From positions 89,038 to 153,037 of the forward strand of contig NZ_JAMOIM010000008.1 in NCBI RefSeq assembly GCF_026130545.1: DNA of 64,000 nucleotides. Reading direction: 5' to 3'. The notes beneath the pieces are model-generated. The model made no database searches. It had not been told where the DNA came from and saw only the letters and a program-made list of their open reading frames with translations. Below are positions 52,781 through 62,735 of this stretch, piece by piece. How positions within the stretch are numbered: the stretch's first letter is position 1; each line of letters opens with the position of its first letter. This stretch comes from Lichenifustis flavocetrariae. GTDB lineage: Bacteria; Pseudomonadota; Alphaproteobacteria; Rhizobiales; Beijerinckiaceae. Made by a program: the position numbers and the translations under genes.

Positions 52781-52797
52781 GGCCACTTTGTGGCCGA
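52781..52797 (+). terminator. Short perfect hairpin between phoU and phoB
   Basis: CGGCCAC-TTT-GTGGCCG is a perfect 7-bp stem with a 3-base loop, 20 bases after the phoU stop. No T run follows. It may reduce read-through, so that phoB has its own promoter in the remaining 120 bases. Confidence 0.4.
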
Positions 52798-52919
52798 GTT
52801 CGGTTGGGTTGCTGGCAGGTCCTTCGGTCCAACTCCGGAGGTTCCTTGACGCGCGATCCGCTGGATAAAGGGCGGAGGCAATTCCCGAGCACATCGTCTG
52901 ACAATCGGAACGGCCGATC

Positions 52920-53663
52920 ATGAATACCATGCGCTCCAATGCTGGACGGGTTCCCACCGCGGGAGCTGCCCCGCACATTCTCGTCGTGGAAGACGAGCAA
53001 GCACTCGGCACCCTGCTGGCTTATAATTTGGAAGCCGAGGGGTTTTCGGTGGAGCGCGTCGAGCGCGGGGACGAAGCTGAGATCCGGTTGAGCGAGATGC
53101 CGCCTGATCTCGTCATTCTCGACTGGATGTTGCCTGGCGTCTCTGGTCTCGAAATCTGCCGTCGCCTTCGGGCCCGCGAAACGACGCGAACCCTTCCGGT
53201 GATTATGTTGACCGCCCGCGGCGAAGAGGGCGAGAAGGTGCGCGGCCTCTCGGTCGGCGCCGACGATTATGTGGTGAAGCCTTTCTCAGTGCCGGAATTG
53301 ATGGCGCGTGTGCGATCGCTGCTGCGTCGGTCTCGGCCCGAGCGCCTGGCTAACAAACTCACGGCCGGCGATCTCGACCTCGATCGCGAAACGCACCGCG
53401 TGCGCCGCGGCAACCGCGACATCAATCTCGGGCCAACCGAGTTTCGCCTCCTGGACTACTTGATGGAGCGCCCGGGCCGAGTCTTCTCGCGTGCCCAGTT
53501 GCTCGATGGTGTCTGGGGCCTCTCTGCGGAGATTGATGAACGGACAGTGGACGTTCACGTCGGCCGGCTTCGCAAGGCGCTTTCGCGTGGCCGTGAACGC
53601 GATCCGATCCGCACGGTTCGCGGCGCCGGTTATGCGTTCGACGAGACGTTCGGCAAGGTTTGA
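52920..53663 (+). CDS. phoB: Response regulator PhoB
   Basis: This 247-residue OmpR/PhoB-type regulator has a receiver domain (ILVVEDEQALGTLLAYNLEAEGF, phospho-acceptor Asp in LVILDWMLPGVSG, Lys in DYVVKPFSVPEL) and a C-terminal winged helix (LGPTEFRLLDYLMERPGRVFSRAQLLDGVWG, RTVDVHVGRLRKAL, IRTVRGAGYAF). There is an extra N-terminal stretch of about 18 residues before the receiver; the ATG at 52929 is an alternative start. It closes the phosphate locus and is the target of PhoR. Confidence 0.95.
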   Translation: MNTMRSNAGRVPTAGAAPHILVVEDEQALGTLLAYNLEAEGFSVERVERGDEAEIRLSEMPPDLVILDWMLPGVSGLEICRRLRARETTRTLPVIMLTARGEEGEKVRGLSVGADDYVVKPFSVPELMARVRSLLRRSRPERLANKLTAGDLDLDRETHRVRRGNRDINLGPTEFRLLDYLMERPGRVFSRAQLLDGVWGLSAEIDERTVDVHVGRLRKALSRGRERDPIRTVRGAGYAFDETFGKV

Positions 53664-53673
53664 GCCTGGCGAC

Positions 53674-54279
53674 CTAAAGAACGAAATCCTCGCCGAATTG
53701 CTCCGCAGGGAGCGCTGTGTTAAATTGAACACCGATCCCGTTGCCGAAGGACCGGACAACCTTTCCTTCGGTGGTGCCCAGGGTGATGAGGGTGCCGACG
53801 GGGGGCCGTAGGTCGGAGATGACGGCCGCGCCGGAGATCGAGATGTCGAGCAGCCGCACGGCTGTGTGACTCCCGTCGGGCAAGATCATCGTCGTCCGCA
53901 GATGTTTGGGCACGATTCGTCCATGACGACGATCTTCTGGCATGCCGAGCGCCTGCCGGTTGGCAAGCCAAGTCAGCTGGTCGGCCCACTTTTCCCGTTT
54001 GATGAGCGGCACGCTGTAACCCAGCGCGAAGCCATGCTCGAAGTGCCGCATGACGATGCCTTCAACACGGCCGATCTGCTCCAGATAGCAGACAACGCGT
54101 TCTCCGATCGCGCCGATGACGGGCGCGATGAGCGCAAGACCGCCGGGGGACATGTCGATCGATTGACACGGATATTCCTGTCGGTCCGACAACATGTAGC
54201 GACCCAGAAGCACGACGGCGACACGTTGATGTCGTCGGCGTTCCTGAGGTCGGAGATCAGTTTTGCGAAGGGAGGTCAT
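53674..54279 (-). CDS. Protein with two PilZ domains
   Basis: This 201-residue soluble protein has a first PilZ domain with the c-di-GMP motifs RRRHQR (near residue 14) and DMSPGG (near 43). A second PilZ-like half begins near residue 118 (RRHGRIVPKHLRTTMIL) with DISISGAAV. The first carries a good RxxxR plus D-x-S-x-x-G set; the second is less canonical. Its start overlaps the end of the PAS gene (ATGA), so the pair is coupled. It is a candidate c-di-GMP effector for motility or surface traits. Confidence 0.85.
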   Translation of the reverse strand: MTSLRKTDLRPQERRRHQRVAVVLLGRYMLSDRQEYPCQSIDMSPGGLALIAPVIGAIGERVVCYLEQIGRVEGIVMRHFEHGFALGYSVPLIKREKWADQLTWLANRQALGMPEDRRHGRIVPKHLRTTMILPDGSHTAVRLLDISISGAAVISDLRPPVGTLITLGTTEGKVVRSFGNGIGVQFNTALPAEQFGEDFVL

Positions 54280-54980
54280 AAATGGCGGATCGACAGCCTC
54301 GAGTCGAATGACTTTGCACCAGCAGTGTTAAAAGGAGATTGCGCAAGCTGCTCCTCGCACACATCGCGGCCTTTACCTCCCTCATGGACCACGAGGTGAC
54401 CGCGCCCGGTGCGGCGGCCTGGTGGGAGATCTGATGGGCTTGGCGCACCAAATTGTGGGGCAATCGCGCGGGCGGCTGTGTCATGCAACATGCGCCAGGA
54501 GACGAGTGTCAGCGGTTCCGCTGGCTGGAGCCCGATCCAAGCCGGTGTCGCGGCGGGGGAAAGGCAGCAGAGGATGCGGGCGTGGGTGCGTCCCGCGTGC
54601 CGGAGTGGCAGCAGCACGAGTTCGAGCGCCACATCGGCGCAGCCGGATGGCGCTCCGCGCGATCCGACCAAAGCCGGGCATGCGTCGTCCATGACATCCG
54701 CGATCAGCAACCGCATCTGCGTCTGATCGATGCCGCGCCAAAGCGAGATGAATGATGTTCCCTTGAGGTCTTGTCCAAAGAGGGCATCAAGGCGCGTTCC
54801 GCTGAGCCGGATCGGGTAGTCGCGTGACAAAGGTTGACCTTTGTCGACTTCAAGCATGAACGTGTAGGACAGGACGGTGCGGATGGCGGTCGGGTCGAGG
54901 TCGTTTCGGTCGGGAGTGCGCCTCTCGCCGCGGAGCGATCGCCAGTGGCTATAGAGCGTCTGGGTCGCGGAATGTTTCAT
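54276..54980 (-). CDS. PAS-domain (PAS_5) protein
   Basis: This 234-residue protein resembles the short PAS_5 proteins common in Hyphomicrobiales: TLYSHWRSLRGERRTPDRNDLDPTAIRTVLSYTFMLEVD, YPIRLSGTRLDALFGQDLKGTSFISLW and LELVLLPLRHAGRTHARILCCLSP. The C-terminal 50 residues are Pro/Arg/Gly-rich and probably disordered. It has no output domain and probably acts through its coupled PilZ neighbour or another partner. I start at the ATG at 54980. Confidence 0.8.
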   Translation of the reverse strand: MKHSATQTLYSHWRSLRGERRTPDRNDLDPTAIRTVLSYTFMLEVDKGQPLSRDYPIRLSGTRLDALFGQDLKGTSFISLWRGIDQTQMRLLIADVMDDACPALVGSRGAPSGCADVALELVLLPLRHAGRTHARILCCLSPAATPAWIGLQPAEPLTLVSWRMLHDTAARAIAPQFGAPSPSDLPPGRRTGRGHLVVHEGGKGRDVCEEQLAQSPFNTAGAKSFDSRLSIRHL

Positions 54981-55163
54981 GATGGATGACCCCTGCGGAC
55001 TGTTCGACACAGGCGTCTCGTCCCAAGGTGGGACACGGCGCCGCGTCACGACCTTGGGGCAGCAGGGTTGGTGCCAGAAGCGTTTGCAGACGTCGTCAAA
55101 CACGGTCGTCGCCGCGCGGAGGCCGATCGGCTAAGCATGCGCTTCCTTTATCGTTCGAAGAGC

Positions 55164-55997
55164 ATGCGCGTGGAGCCGGACCGCACCGAGCCTTTTTTCA
55201 ACATCCCAGCCGTGGTGCTGACGCTGCTGGCCACAATGGGTGTCCTTCAGTTGTGGCGAAGCACGCTGACCAACCAAGCCGATTTCGAGCTCGTGGCGCG
55301 TTTTGCCTTCGTGCCGGGGCGGCTGACCTTCGCGTTCGATCCTGTGGGCGTGATGCGGCATGTGACGGCATGGAATGGGTCCAGCGATCCCTCCTCCCGG
55401 CAGCAGGCGGCTCTCGCGGGCATGTTCCTGAGACGGGGTGGCACTGCCTTATGGACGCTTCTTACCTACGCGTTCCTGCATGGCGGGTGGACCCATCTCG
55501 GTTTGAACGGACTGTGGATGGTGGCTTTTGGAACCCCGGTCGCGCGTCGGTTCGGTGCGGGGCGCTTCTTGGTTTTCATGGCGGTGGCGGCCGTCTGGGG
55601 TGCGGTCGCGCATTGGGTTTGCTACCCCTTTGGATTCGCTCCGGTGATCGGCGCGTCCGCAGCCGTTTCCGGGATGATGGGCGCCGCCGTCCGCTTCATG
55701 TTCCAGTATGAACGCGGCGTGCAAGATCCGCGGACCGTGGCTCCGCAGCCCCTCGGCGCGGTGTTTCGTGATCGTCGCGCCTTGTCGTTCATCCTGGTCT
55801 GGTTCGTCACCAACAGCCTGTTTGGCGCGGGCTCGGTTTCGTTCGGTCTCACGGATGCGCCGGTTGCCTGGCAGGCGCATGTCGGTGGCTTCGTGGCGGG
55901 ACTCCTGCTGTTCGCATGGTTCGATCCCGTGGCGCCGGTCGCGCCATCATCGGACGAGGCTGCGTCCGATTCGACGAATTTTTCGGTCCCGGATTGA
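55164..55997 (+). CDS. Rhomboid family intramembrane serine protease
   Basis: This protein of about 277 residues has six or seven hydrophobic segments. Rhomboid marks are the HGGWTHLGLNGLWMVAFG loop, the nucleophile in GASAAVSGMMGAAVRFM and the His in WQAHVGGFVAGLLLFAW. The WR motif in loop 1 is not obvious. It would cleave membrane proteins within the bilayer; substrates are unknown. Start candidates are ATG 55164 (GAAGAG upstream, chosen) and ATG 55137. Confidence 0.88.
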   Translation: MRVEPDRTEPFFNIPAVVLTLLATMGVLQLWRSTLTNQADFELVARFAFVPGRLTFAFDPVGVMRHVTAWNGSSDPSSRQQAALAGMFLRRGGTALWTLLTYAFLHGGWTHLGLNGLWMVAFGTPVARRFGAGRFLVFMAVAAVWGAVAHWVCYPFGFAPVIGASAAVSGMMGAAVRFMFQYERGVQDPRTVAPQPLGAVFRDRRALSFILVWFVTNSLFGAGSVSFGLTDAPVAWQAHVGGFVAGLLLFAWFDPVAPVAPSSDEAASDSTNFSVPD

Positions 55998-56102
55998 GAC
56001 TTTCGCGATCCCGGTCGGCCTTGCGCCGATCCTGTAAGGCGCCTAGCTTCTTCCTTTGGAGAACGCGCAAAGAACGCGATCCCAAAGCCATTGGAGGAAC
56101 GC

Positions 56103-56534
56103 ATGACGCTGGCGCTTATTTTACAGGCGAAGGGCCGTGACGTCGTCACGGCTTCGCCGCACCAGACACTTCGTGAAACAGCGGAGACGCTCGATCGGCG
56201 CAATATCGGGGCGATCATCGTCGTCGATGCTGAAGAGAAAGTGTGTGGCATTGTCTCTGAACGGGACATCATCCGGGCCGTGGCACGTAACAAGCTCACC
56301 GTGCTCGACGATCCCGTGTCGGACCATATGACATCGCGGGTTGAGACCGCGACGGAAGAAACAAGCGTGCTCGAAGCGATGGAACGCATGACCGCTGGTC
56401 GGTTTCGCCATCTTCCCGTGACGAAAGGCAACCGCCTCAAGGGCGTCGTCTCGATCGGCGATCTGGTGAAGTACCGGATTTCAGAGATGGAACACGAAAA
56501 TAAGGCGATGCTCGAATATATCACCACTGTTTGA
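56103..56534 (+). CDS. CBS-domain protein
   Basis: This 143-residue protein consists of two CBS motifs: VVTASPHQTLRETAETLDRRNIGAIIVVDAEEKVCGIVSERDIIRAV and VETATEETSVLEAMERMTAGRFRHLPVTKGNRLKGVVSIGDLVKY. A GGAGG ribosome site is seven bases upstream. Such Bateman pairs bind adenine nucleotides and report energy state; the partner is unknown. It is convergent with the patatin gene. Confidence 0.92.
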   Translation: MTLALILQAKGRDVVTASPHQTLRETAETLDRRNIGAIIVVDAEEKVCGIVSERDIIRAVARNKLTVLDDPVSDHMTSRVETATEETSVLEAMERMTAGRFRHLPVTKGNRLKGVVSIGDLVKYRISEMEHENKAMLEYITTV

Positions 56535-56568
56535 GCCGCATGCCGTCCTTGGGCGAAGGCGGCTGACG

Positions 56569-57594
56569 TTAGCTGAGCAGTTGTGATAGTTCCGGCGCCG
56601 CCTTCTGGGCGGCTTCTCGTCCGATCGCGATCAATTCAGCGGCGCGGTGGAATTCGAAGAGTCCAATCCGCCCGACTCGCGCATTGATGGTGACATCGGG
56701 CGGGTCGCCCGCAAGGCGCGAGCGGGCGATCCGGTCCTGTGTGATATTGAAGGCGTCCACCAGAACCTGAGTGATGGTCGGGCGAGTTTGCAGGACGCCG
56801 CCCCGCAGGCGGGCGGCCGTCGTGCCCGCTTCCAGCGTCAGTTGTCGATCGAGGCTCACGCTCCGCAAGCCGCCCCTTTCCTCCGCGCCATCCTCTGCCG
56901 GAACGAACGAAGGATTGGCTTCTGTCCGCGACAAGGTTTCGGCCACGAGGTTTATGGCCACCACCACATCGGCGCCGAGCGCCCGGCAGACGCTGACCGG
57001 CACCGGATTGACGAGTGCGCCATCGATCAGCCAACGCCCCTCGATCTGAACGGGCTCGAACACGCCGGGCAAAGCGTAGGATGCACGCATCGCTTCCACG
57101 AGGTCGCCGCGGGAAAGCCAGATTTCGTGCCCCGTCTGGATCTGGGTCGCCACGGAAGCGAAACGGATCGGCAAATCTTCGATGTTGATCGATCCGAGAT
57201 CCCGGATGAGGGCGGCTTTCAGACGACCGCCACTGATCAGGCCGATACCCGAAATCGTGAAATCCATCAGGCTGAAAACACGTCGCTTGGTGAGCGAGCG
57301 GGCGAAGCTCTCCAGATGACCCAGCCGACCGGCGCAGAAGCAGCCTCCCACAACAGCGCCCATCGATGTGCCAACCACGATATCGGGCACCAACCCTTGT
57401 TGCGAAAGCTCGTGCAAGACACCGATTTGGGCCCAGCCGCGTGCCGCTCCGGCCCCGAGTGCCAGGGCGATCCTCGGGCGGCGACGATCCGCGGCTCCGG
57501 TCGTATTGGAAGAGGTCGGGAGATCTATGTCTGTCCGCCAAAATGGGAAACGCAACGCCACATCCTTCACCGACGGTCTGCGGTCGATCCGCAT
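56569..57594 (-). CDS. Patatin-like phospholipase (RssA type)
   Basis: This 341-residue lipid acyl hydrolase has the oxyanion loop LALGAGAARGWAQIGVL near residue 44, nucleophile motif GTSMG (Ser near residue 77) and the catalytic Asp in LIDGALVNPVPV. It matches the RssA/YlbK group in length and order. It has no signal peptide and is likely cytosolic or membrane-associated. An N-terminal stretch of about 40 residues is variable. It lies 84 bases downstream of hisI. Confidence 0.9.
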   Translation of the reverse strand: MRIDRRPSVKDVALRFPFWRTDIDLPTSSNTTGAADRRRPRIALALGAGAARGWAQIGVLHELSQQGLVPDIVVGTSMGAVVGGCFCAGRLGHLESFARSLTKRRVFSLMDFTISGIGLISGGRLKAALIRDLGSINIEDLPIRFASVATQIQTGHEIWLSRGDLVEAMRASYALPGVFEPVQIEGRWLIDGALVNPVPVSVCRALGADVVVAINLVAETLSRTEANPSFVPAEDGAEERGGLRSVSLDRQLTLEAGTTAARLRGGVLQTRPTITQVLVDAFNITQDRIARSRLAGDPPDVTINARVGRIGLFEFHRAAELIAIGREAAQKAAPELSQLLS

Positions 57595-57678
57595 GCCCGA
57601 TTTGGCCCAACCCTGTCAGCCGTGCTGGTGCCCTGATCGACGGATCTTCGAGCATGGAACGATCAGGTTAATGGGCGC

Positions 57679-58071
57679 TCAAGTCATTTCGAGGACGGCG
57701 ACGCTGGCACCGGTATGGTTCACGCGGCGGTAGAAACAGGAGGCCCGGCCTGTGTGGCATGCCCCCCCGTCGCCGCCCACCCGGACGCTGGCCAAGAGAG
57801 CGTCTTGGTCGCAGTCGGTCCGCAGCTCGACCAGATGCTGAACTTGGCCGGAGGTATCGCCCTTGCGCCAGAGGCTCCCGCGCGATCGTGACCAATAGGT
57901 CATGATCCCGCTGGCGAGCGTCGCGTCGAGGGCCTGCCGATTCATGTAGGCAACCATCAGGACCGACCCGCTTGCCGCATCCGTGGTGACACAGACGATC
58001 AGCCCGGCATCATCGAAGCGGGGTGTGAAGCTGCGACCTTCCTCTAGATCGCGCTTGTCCGCGGTGTTCAT
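57679..58071 (-). CDS. hisI: Phosphoribosyl-AMP cyclohydrolase
   Basis: This 130-residue histidine-biosynthesis enzyme opens the purine ring of phosphoribosyl-AMP. Diagnostic segments are [54 protein letters not shown] and the metal-binding [12 protein letters not shown]. It is a stand-alone HisI without a HisE part. Its ATG overlaps the folE stop (ATGA), so it is translationally coupled to GTP cyclohydrolase, another ring-opening enzyme. Confidence 0.96.
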   Translation of the reverse strand: MNTADKRDLEEGRSFTPRFDDAGLIVCVTTDAASGSVLMVAYMNRQALDATLASGIMTYWSRSRGSLWRKGDTSGQVQHLVELRTDCDQDALLASVRVGGDGGACHTGRASCFYRRVNHTGASVAVLEMT

Positions 58072-58703
58072 CGTGGCGTCCGCACAAGGTTGATGAAGCG
58101 CGCCTGCTCGGTCGCATCGCGGAACCGGCCTTTGAAGCTCGTCGTCATGGTCGACGCACCCTGCTTGCGAACCCCGCGCATGGACATGCAGAGATGCTCG
58201 GCCTCGACCATAACGGCCACCCCGCTTGGTTGCAGATGGGTCTCGATCGCTTGCGCGATCTGTTCGGTCATCGTTTCCTGCGTCTGCAGGCGCCGGGCAA
58301 ACGCGTCCACCACGCGAGCGAGCTTGGAGAGACCGAGGACGCCGCCTTTCGGATAATAGCCGATATCGACCCGACCCATGAACGGGATCATGTGATGCTC
58401 GCAATGCGATGCGAAACCGATATCGCGCACAACCACCATCTCGTCGTAGCCCGCGACATCCTCGAACTTTCGCGACAGGTACACGGCAGGATCGTCCGCA
58501 TATCCGGCGAAGAGATCTTCATAGGCCCGCACCACACGCTTCGGTGTTTCGATGAGACCTTCACGCGACGGGTCGTCCCCGGCCCAGCGCAGCAGGACCC
58601 GCACAGCTTCCTCGGCCTCCTCACGCGTAGGTCGGCGTTGATCGCCTGACGTAGTCTCCTGTAGGAGCCCGGCCGAGGGCTTCGGTGTGACAATAGCGTT
58701 CAT
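58068..58703 (-). CDS. folE: GTP cyclohydrolase I
   Basis: This 211-residue enzyme converts GTP to dihydroneopterin triphosphate, the first step to folate. It has [14 protein letters not shown], the zinc and active-site motif [56 protein letters not shown], and C-terminal [16 protein letters not shown] start at the ATG at 58703. The first gene of the folE-hisI pair, it diverges from the NifU-like scaffold gene. Confidence 0.96.
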   Translation of the reverse strand: MNAIVTPKPSAGLLQETTSGDQRRPTREEAEEAVRVLLRWAGDDPSREGLIETPKRVVRAYEDLFAGYADDPAVYLSRKFEDVAGYDEMVVVRDIGFASHCEHHMIPFMGRVDIGYYPKGGVLGLSKLARVVDAFARRLQTQETMTEQIAQAIETHLQPSGVAVMVEAEHLCMSMRGVRKQGASTMTTSFKGRFRDATEQARFINLVRTPR

Positions 58704-58835
58704 TACACGATTCCTGCGCGAGCAGACCTGAGGAACCACCGGACGGTCCGGGGCCTCGCGGATCCCGCGACAGCGCCTATATAAGGACCGTTGCGGCGCA
58801 ATGCACCTCGTGCCGTCCTGCTTGGGATGTGGGGA

Positions 58836-59288
58836 ATGCTCGGCGAAATCTACAATAAGCGTATTCTGGAGCTCGCCGGTAACATCGAGCGCCTGGGCAG
58901 ACTGAACGATCCTGACGGAACCGCGACCGCACATTCGCGGCTTTGCGGATCAACGGTCACGGTGGACCTCGACGTGCGCGACGGCGTTGTGATCCAATTC
59001 GCGCATGACGTGAAGGCCTGCGCTCTCGGGCAAGCATCGTCCGCCATCATGGCCCGCCACATCATCGGCAGCACTCCAAGCGAGCTCCGCATCTTACGGG
59101 AGACCGTTCACGCGATGCTCAAGCAGGGTGCGCCGCCACCGGAGGGGCGTTGGGCCGATGTGGCCGTCCTGGAACCAGTCCGCGACTATAAGGCGCGCCA
59201 CGCCTCCACGCTGCTGACCTTCGATGCCGTAGTGGCTGCCCTGACGACGGCCGAGGCACGCAGCGCCACGCTCAAGCGCACCGCCTGA
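58836..59288 (+). CDS. NifU/IscU-like iron-sulfur scaffold protein lacking the third cysteine
   Basis: This 150-residue protein begins [23 protein letters not shown]. It has two conserved cysteines ([12 protein letters not shown] and [21 protein letters not shown]), as in IscU/SufU. The region normally holding the third ligand cysteine reads [15 protein letters not shown], with His-Ala in its place. This variant is common in alphaproteobacteria. It may assemble or carry Fe-S clusters. It starts at ATG 58836 and runs straight into yidD (one base between the genes). Confidence 0.85.
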   Translation: MLGEIYNKRILELAGNIERLGRLNDPDGTATAHSRLCGSTVTVDLDVRDGVVIQFAHDVKACALGQASSAIMARHIIGSTPSELRILRETVHAMLKQGAPPPEGRWADVAVLEPVRDYKARHASTLLTFDAVVAALTTAEARSATLKRTA

Positions 59289-59289
59289 A

Positions 59290-59577
59290 ATGACGAAGTC
59301 GGTGGTCAGGTTTGCTGCACATGGCCTGATCCGCGCCTATCAACTGACATTGTCGGGTGTCCTCGGGAGGCAATGTCGTTTCCTCCCCACCTGCTCGAGC
59401 TACACCGACGAAGCTATCGCACGGCATGGCCTCTGGTACGGGGGGTGGATGGGAGCGGCACGCTTCTGTCGATGCCGGCCATGGGGCGGCGCGGGTTACG
59501 ATCCTGTCCCCTCGGCGCTGCCGCCGCGCGCGAGTTGGGACAGACCCTGGCGTGCCGCGCGGTGGACAGGCCCTTGA
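59290..59577 (+). CDS. yidD: Membrane protein insertion efficiency factor YidD
   Basis: This 95-residue protein has the DUF37/YidD pattern: LIRAYQLTLSGVLGRQCRFLPTCSSYTDEAIARHGLWYGGWMGAARFCRCRPWGGAGYDPVP. The amphipathic N-terminal helix and the cysteine-rich core associate with the inner membrane near YidC. It follows the NifU-like gene by one base, so the two are cotranscribed, an arrangement seen in other Hyphomicrobiales. Confidence 0.93.
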   Translation: MTKSVVRFAAHGLIRAYQLTLSGVLGRQCRFLPTCSSYTDEAIARHGLWYGGWMGAARFCRCRPWGGAGYDPVPSALPPRASWDRPWRAARWTGP

Positions 59578-59646
59578 GCGTTCAGGCTTCCGCAGAGATC
59601 ACACCGAAGAGCCCTCGCATCGGGGTGGTGAGGTCATCGTGAAGCT

Positions 59647-60456
59647 TCAGGACCGCGCCAGCAGTTGGGCTGAAAGCGCGTAGACCCTTAACCGGAGATC
59701 TTCCGGCATATCGTTGAGAACGTGAAGGTAGATGCGACCCGCGTCGCACATTTGCGACTCGGGAAGTGGCGGGTCGAAGCTTTTGCCGTCGAGCAGGGCG
59801 GAAATCTGATCGTCAGACAGATGTTGTGCTTTGAGGGCTTCGGTCAGGCGATCGAAATCCTCACCGGAGGGCTCGTCGCGGTCGACCGGCTTGTCCCGGC
59901 CGCTCGTGATCGCGTTCAAGGCCGCCATCGCAATTCGCTCCAGCAGCGCCCGATGGGTCGCAGAAAAGGCCATGAAGCCGGGGCTGGAGCCTCCATACAA
60001 AAAGTCCGTGCAAACTGCGGCATTCTGGCTGGCAAGCGTGTCGAGCATCGCGCTTTGCGCTGAGAACACTTCACCGAGTGGCTCTGCCTCCGCTTTGGCG
60101 GCCAAGACCCCGCGTGTCTGGCGAAGGTTGCGGAGCGCCTCCGTCAGAAGGCGTTCCGGGTTTGGGGGGTGACCTGACTTCGCCGTCGCTGCGGCCGCCT
60201 TGTCGATCAGGCTCGCGAATTCGGCAGGGAATTCGACGCGCAACCGATCGTAAAAGGGCGTGTAGTCTGGCGCATCGCCCATGCGGGAGAGGACGAGTTC
60301 ACGCGCGGTTGCAAGATCCGGCTTCGTCGCGCCAAGCGGCTTTGCAACGGATGCAACGGGACGAACAGGAGTCGACTCGACATGGCTCAAGCGCCAGCCG
60401 AGGCCAGCAAAAAGGGCCAGTGCCAGGCCGAGCAGCACGAAACGCAGTGCTTTCAT
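59647..60456 (-). CDS. Hypothetical exported or membrane-anchored protein
   Basis: This 269-residue protein has an N-terminal hydrophobic segment (ALRFVLLGLALALFAGLGW, about residues 3-21) that is either a signal or an anchor. A helical domain follows with no motif that I recognise (ATARELVLSRMGDAPDYTPFYDRLRVEFPAEFASLIDKAAAA, LDTLASQNAAVCTDFLYGG). Two cysteines in the mature part could pair. It is convergent with yidD. The 238 bases between it and thrS hold no further gene. Confidence 0.6.
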   Translation of the reverse strand: MKALRFVLLGLALALFAGLGWRLSHVESTPVRPVASVAKPLGATKPDLATARELVLSRMGDAPDYTPFYDRLRVEFPAEFASLIDKAAAATAKSGHPPNPERLLTEALRNLRQTRGVLAAKAEAEPLGEVFSAQSAMLDTLASQNAAVCTDFLYGGSSPGFMAFSATHRALLERIAMAALNAITSGRDKPVDRDEPSGEDFDRLTEALKAQHLSDDQISALLDGKSFDPPLPESQMCDAGRIYLHVLNDMPEDLRLRVYALSAQLLARS

Positions 60457-60694
60457 TGCCGATACCCGTGAATCCAAATGTCATCTTAGTGAAGCATCAA
60501 CCATCGGCAAAGGTGAGGCTTGATCGGATCTGCCGATCCGGAGGCGTCCGCCTGCGGGATCTTTCGGCGGTTCGGGATCATCGCCATGCTCGATCCTGTC
60601 TTGTTTGAACCAGCATGGTGCTTTATCCCGCACGCTCGATTGAGCGATCGCCTACGCCGAGTTGTATCGGCGAGTGGGCCCGAGGAGTGCAAGC

Positions 60695-62680
60695 ATGATC
60701 AACGTGACCTTTCCGGATGGCGCATCGCGGGCCTATGAGCCTGGCACCACTGGCCTGCAAATTGCCTCCGGTATTTCACCCTCGTTGGCCAAGCGCACCG
60801 TGGCCATGGTCGTGGACGGTGTCCTAGCCGATCTCGCCGACCCGTTGACGCAGGATGCCAAGCTTGAATTCATCGGCCGCGAGGATGCGCGCGCGCTCGA
60901 ACTGATCCGGCACGACACGGCCCACGTGCTGGCCGAGGCTGTTCAGTCGCTTTATCCGGGCACGCAGGTGACGATCGGTCCGGTGATCGAGGACGGGTTC
61001 TACTACGATTTCTTCCGCGAGACGCCGTTCACGCCGGAGGAATTTGCTGGCATCGAAGCGAAGATGCGCGAGATCATCGCCAAGGACCGTCCTTTCACCA
61101 AGGAGGTCAAGAGCCGCGATGATGCCCGCGCGTTTTTCGAAAAGAAGGGCGAGGCCTTCAAGGTCGAACTCGTCGACGCCATCCCGGCCGACCAGGACCT
61201 GAAGTTCTACAAGCAGGGAGAGTGGCTTGATCTTTGCCGTGGTCCACACATGACCTCGACGGGCAAGATCGGGACCGCCTTCAAGCTGATGAAGGTCGCG
61301 GGTGCCTATTGGCGCGGCGATTCGACCAAGCCCATGCTGTCACGCATCTATGGGACGGCTTTCGCCAAGCAGGCCGATCTCGACGCTCATCTGCATCGCC
61401 TGGAGGAAGCCGCCAAACGGGACCACCGCCGGCTCGGCCGCGAGATGGATCTCTTTCATTTCCAAGAGGAAGCGCCCGGCGCCATCTTCTGGCACCCCAA
61501 GGGATGGACACTGTTCCAGACATTGGTGGCCTATATGCGGCGGCGGCTGGCCGGCGACTACCAGGAGGTCAACGCCCCTCAGGTCATGGACAAGTCCATG
61601 TGGGAGACCTCAGGCCACTGGGGCTGGTTCAAGGAGAACATGTTCAAGGTCCAGTCGGCGGGCGACGACACGAACGACGAGCGGATGTTCGCGCTCAAGC
61701 CGATGAACTGCCCTGGCCACGTGCAGATCTTCAAGCATGGTCTGCGCTCCTATCGCGAACTTCCTGTGCGATTTGCGGAATTCGGCATTGTGCACCGTTA
61801 CGAGCCCTCCGGCGCCCTGCACGGTGTCATGCGCGTTCGCGCCTTCACCCAGGATGACGCGCATGTCTTCTGCACCGAGGACCAGCTTGCTGCCGAATGC
61901 ATGAAGATCAACGACCTGATCCTATCGGTCTACGGTGATTTCGGCTTCGATAAGATCATGCTCAAGCTCTCGACGCGGCCAGAGCAGCGGGTCGGCACGG
62001 ACGCGATGTGGGACCACGCCGAAGACGTGATGACGGGCGTCATGGACGCCATCAAGGTGCAGAACGGAAACGCGGTGACGACCGGGATCAATCCGGGCGA
62101 GGGGGCTTTCTACGGGCCAAAATTCGAATACGTGCTCCGCGACGCGATCGGGCGCGATTGGCAATGCGGCACCACGCAGGTCGATTTCAACCTGCCCGAG
62201 CGGTTCGGCGCCTTCTACGTCGACAAGAACAGCGACAAGGTGCCTCCCGTGATGGTGCATCGTGCGATCTGTGGCTCGCTCGAACGCTTCACGGGCATTC
62301 TAATCGAGCATTACGCCGGGCACATGCCCCTGTGGCTGTCTCCGGTCCAGATCGTCATCGCGACGATCACGCAGGAGGCAGACGAATACGGGTTGGAGAT
62401 TTTGGCGGCGGCCCGCGCCCGCGGACTGCGCGTCGAGGGGGATTTCCGCAACGAGAAGATTACCTACAAGGTCCGCGAGCATTCCCTGGCCAAGATCCCG
62501 GTGCTGGTCGTGATCGGGCGCAAGGAGGCCGCGGAGCGCACCGTTTCGATCCGCCGTTTTGGGTCCAACGATCAGACAAGCCTTGGTCTCGACGAAGCGC
62601 TCGCATCGCTCACCGAGGAGGCGGTGCCGCCAGACCTGAAGCGGGCTGCTGCCGCCGGCAAGGTGCCTGTCGCGGGGTAA
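60695..62680 (+). CDS. thrS: Threonyl-tRNA synthetase
   Basis: This 661-residue class II synthetase has an N-terminal TGS domain ([19 protein letters not shown]). The editing domain has [34 protein letters not shown], and the catalytic core has [17 protein letters not shown], zinc ligand Cys in [10 protein letters not shown] and motif 2 around [22 protein letters not shown]. The anticodon-binding domain at the end has [12 protein letters not shown]. The ribosome site CGAGGAG precedes the ATG. It stands alone and is followed by a hairpin before the convergent Lrp gene. Confidence 0.97.
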   Translation: MINVTFPDGASRAYEPGTTGLQIASGISPSLAKRTVAMVVDGVLADLADPLTQDAKLEFIGREDARALELIRHDTAHVLAEAVQSLYPGTQVTIGPVIEDGFYYDFFRETPFTPEEFAGIEAKMREIIAKDRPFTKEVKSRDDARAFFEKKGEAFKVELVDAIPADQDLKFYKQGEWLDLCRGPHMTSTGKIGTAFKLMKVAGAYWRGDSTKPMLSRIYGTAFAKQADLDAHLHRLEEAAKRDHRRLGREMDLFHFQEEAPGAIFWHPKGWTLFQTLVAYMRRRLAGDYQEVNAPQVMDKSMWETSGHWGWFKENMFKVQSAGDDTNDERMFALKPMNCPGHVQIFKHGLRSYRELPVRFAEFGIVHRYEPSGALHGVMRVRAFTQDDAHVFCTEDQLAAECMKINDLILSVYGDFGFDKIMLKLSTRPEQRVGTDAMWDHAEDVMTGVMDAIKVQNGNAVTTGINPGEGAFYGPKFEYVLRDAIGRDWQCGTTQVDFNLPERFGAFYVDKNSDKVPPVMVHRAICGSLERFTGILIEHYAGHMPLWLSPVQIVIATITQEADEYGLEILAAARARGLRVEGDFRNEKITYKVREHSLAKIPVLVVIGRKEAAERTVSIRRFGSNDQTSLGLDEALASLTEEAVPPDLKRAAAAGKVPVAG

Positions 62681-62690
62681 AGAGGTTTCT

Positions 62691-62721
62691 GCCGGCTCGG
62701 TGGCCCGACCGTCGAGCCGGC
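62691..62721. terminator. Hairpin between convergent thrS and the RAM-domain gene
   Basis: GCCGGCTCG (62691-62699) and CGAGCCGGC (62713-62721) form a perfect 9-bp stem with a 13-base loop. It lies ten bases after the thrS stop and 15 bases before the end of the convergent gene. There is no T run. Confidence 0.45.
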
Positions 62722-62735
62722 GGGAACCGCGCGGG

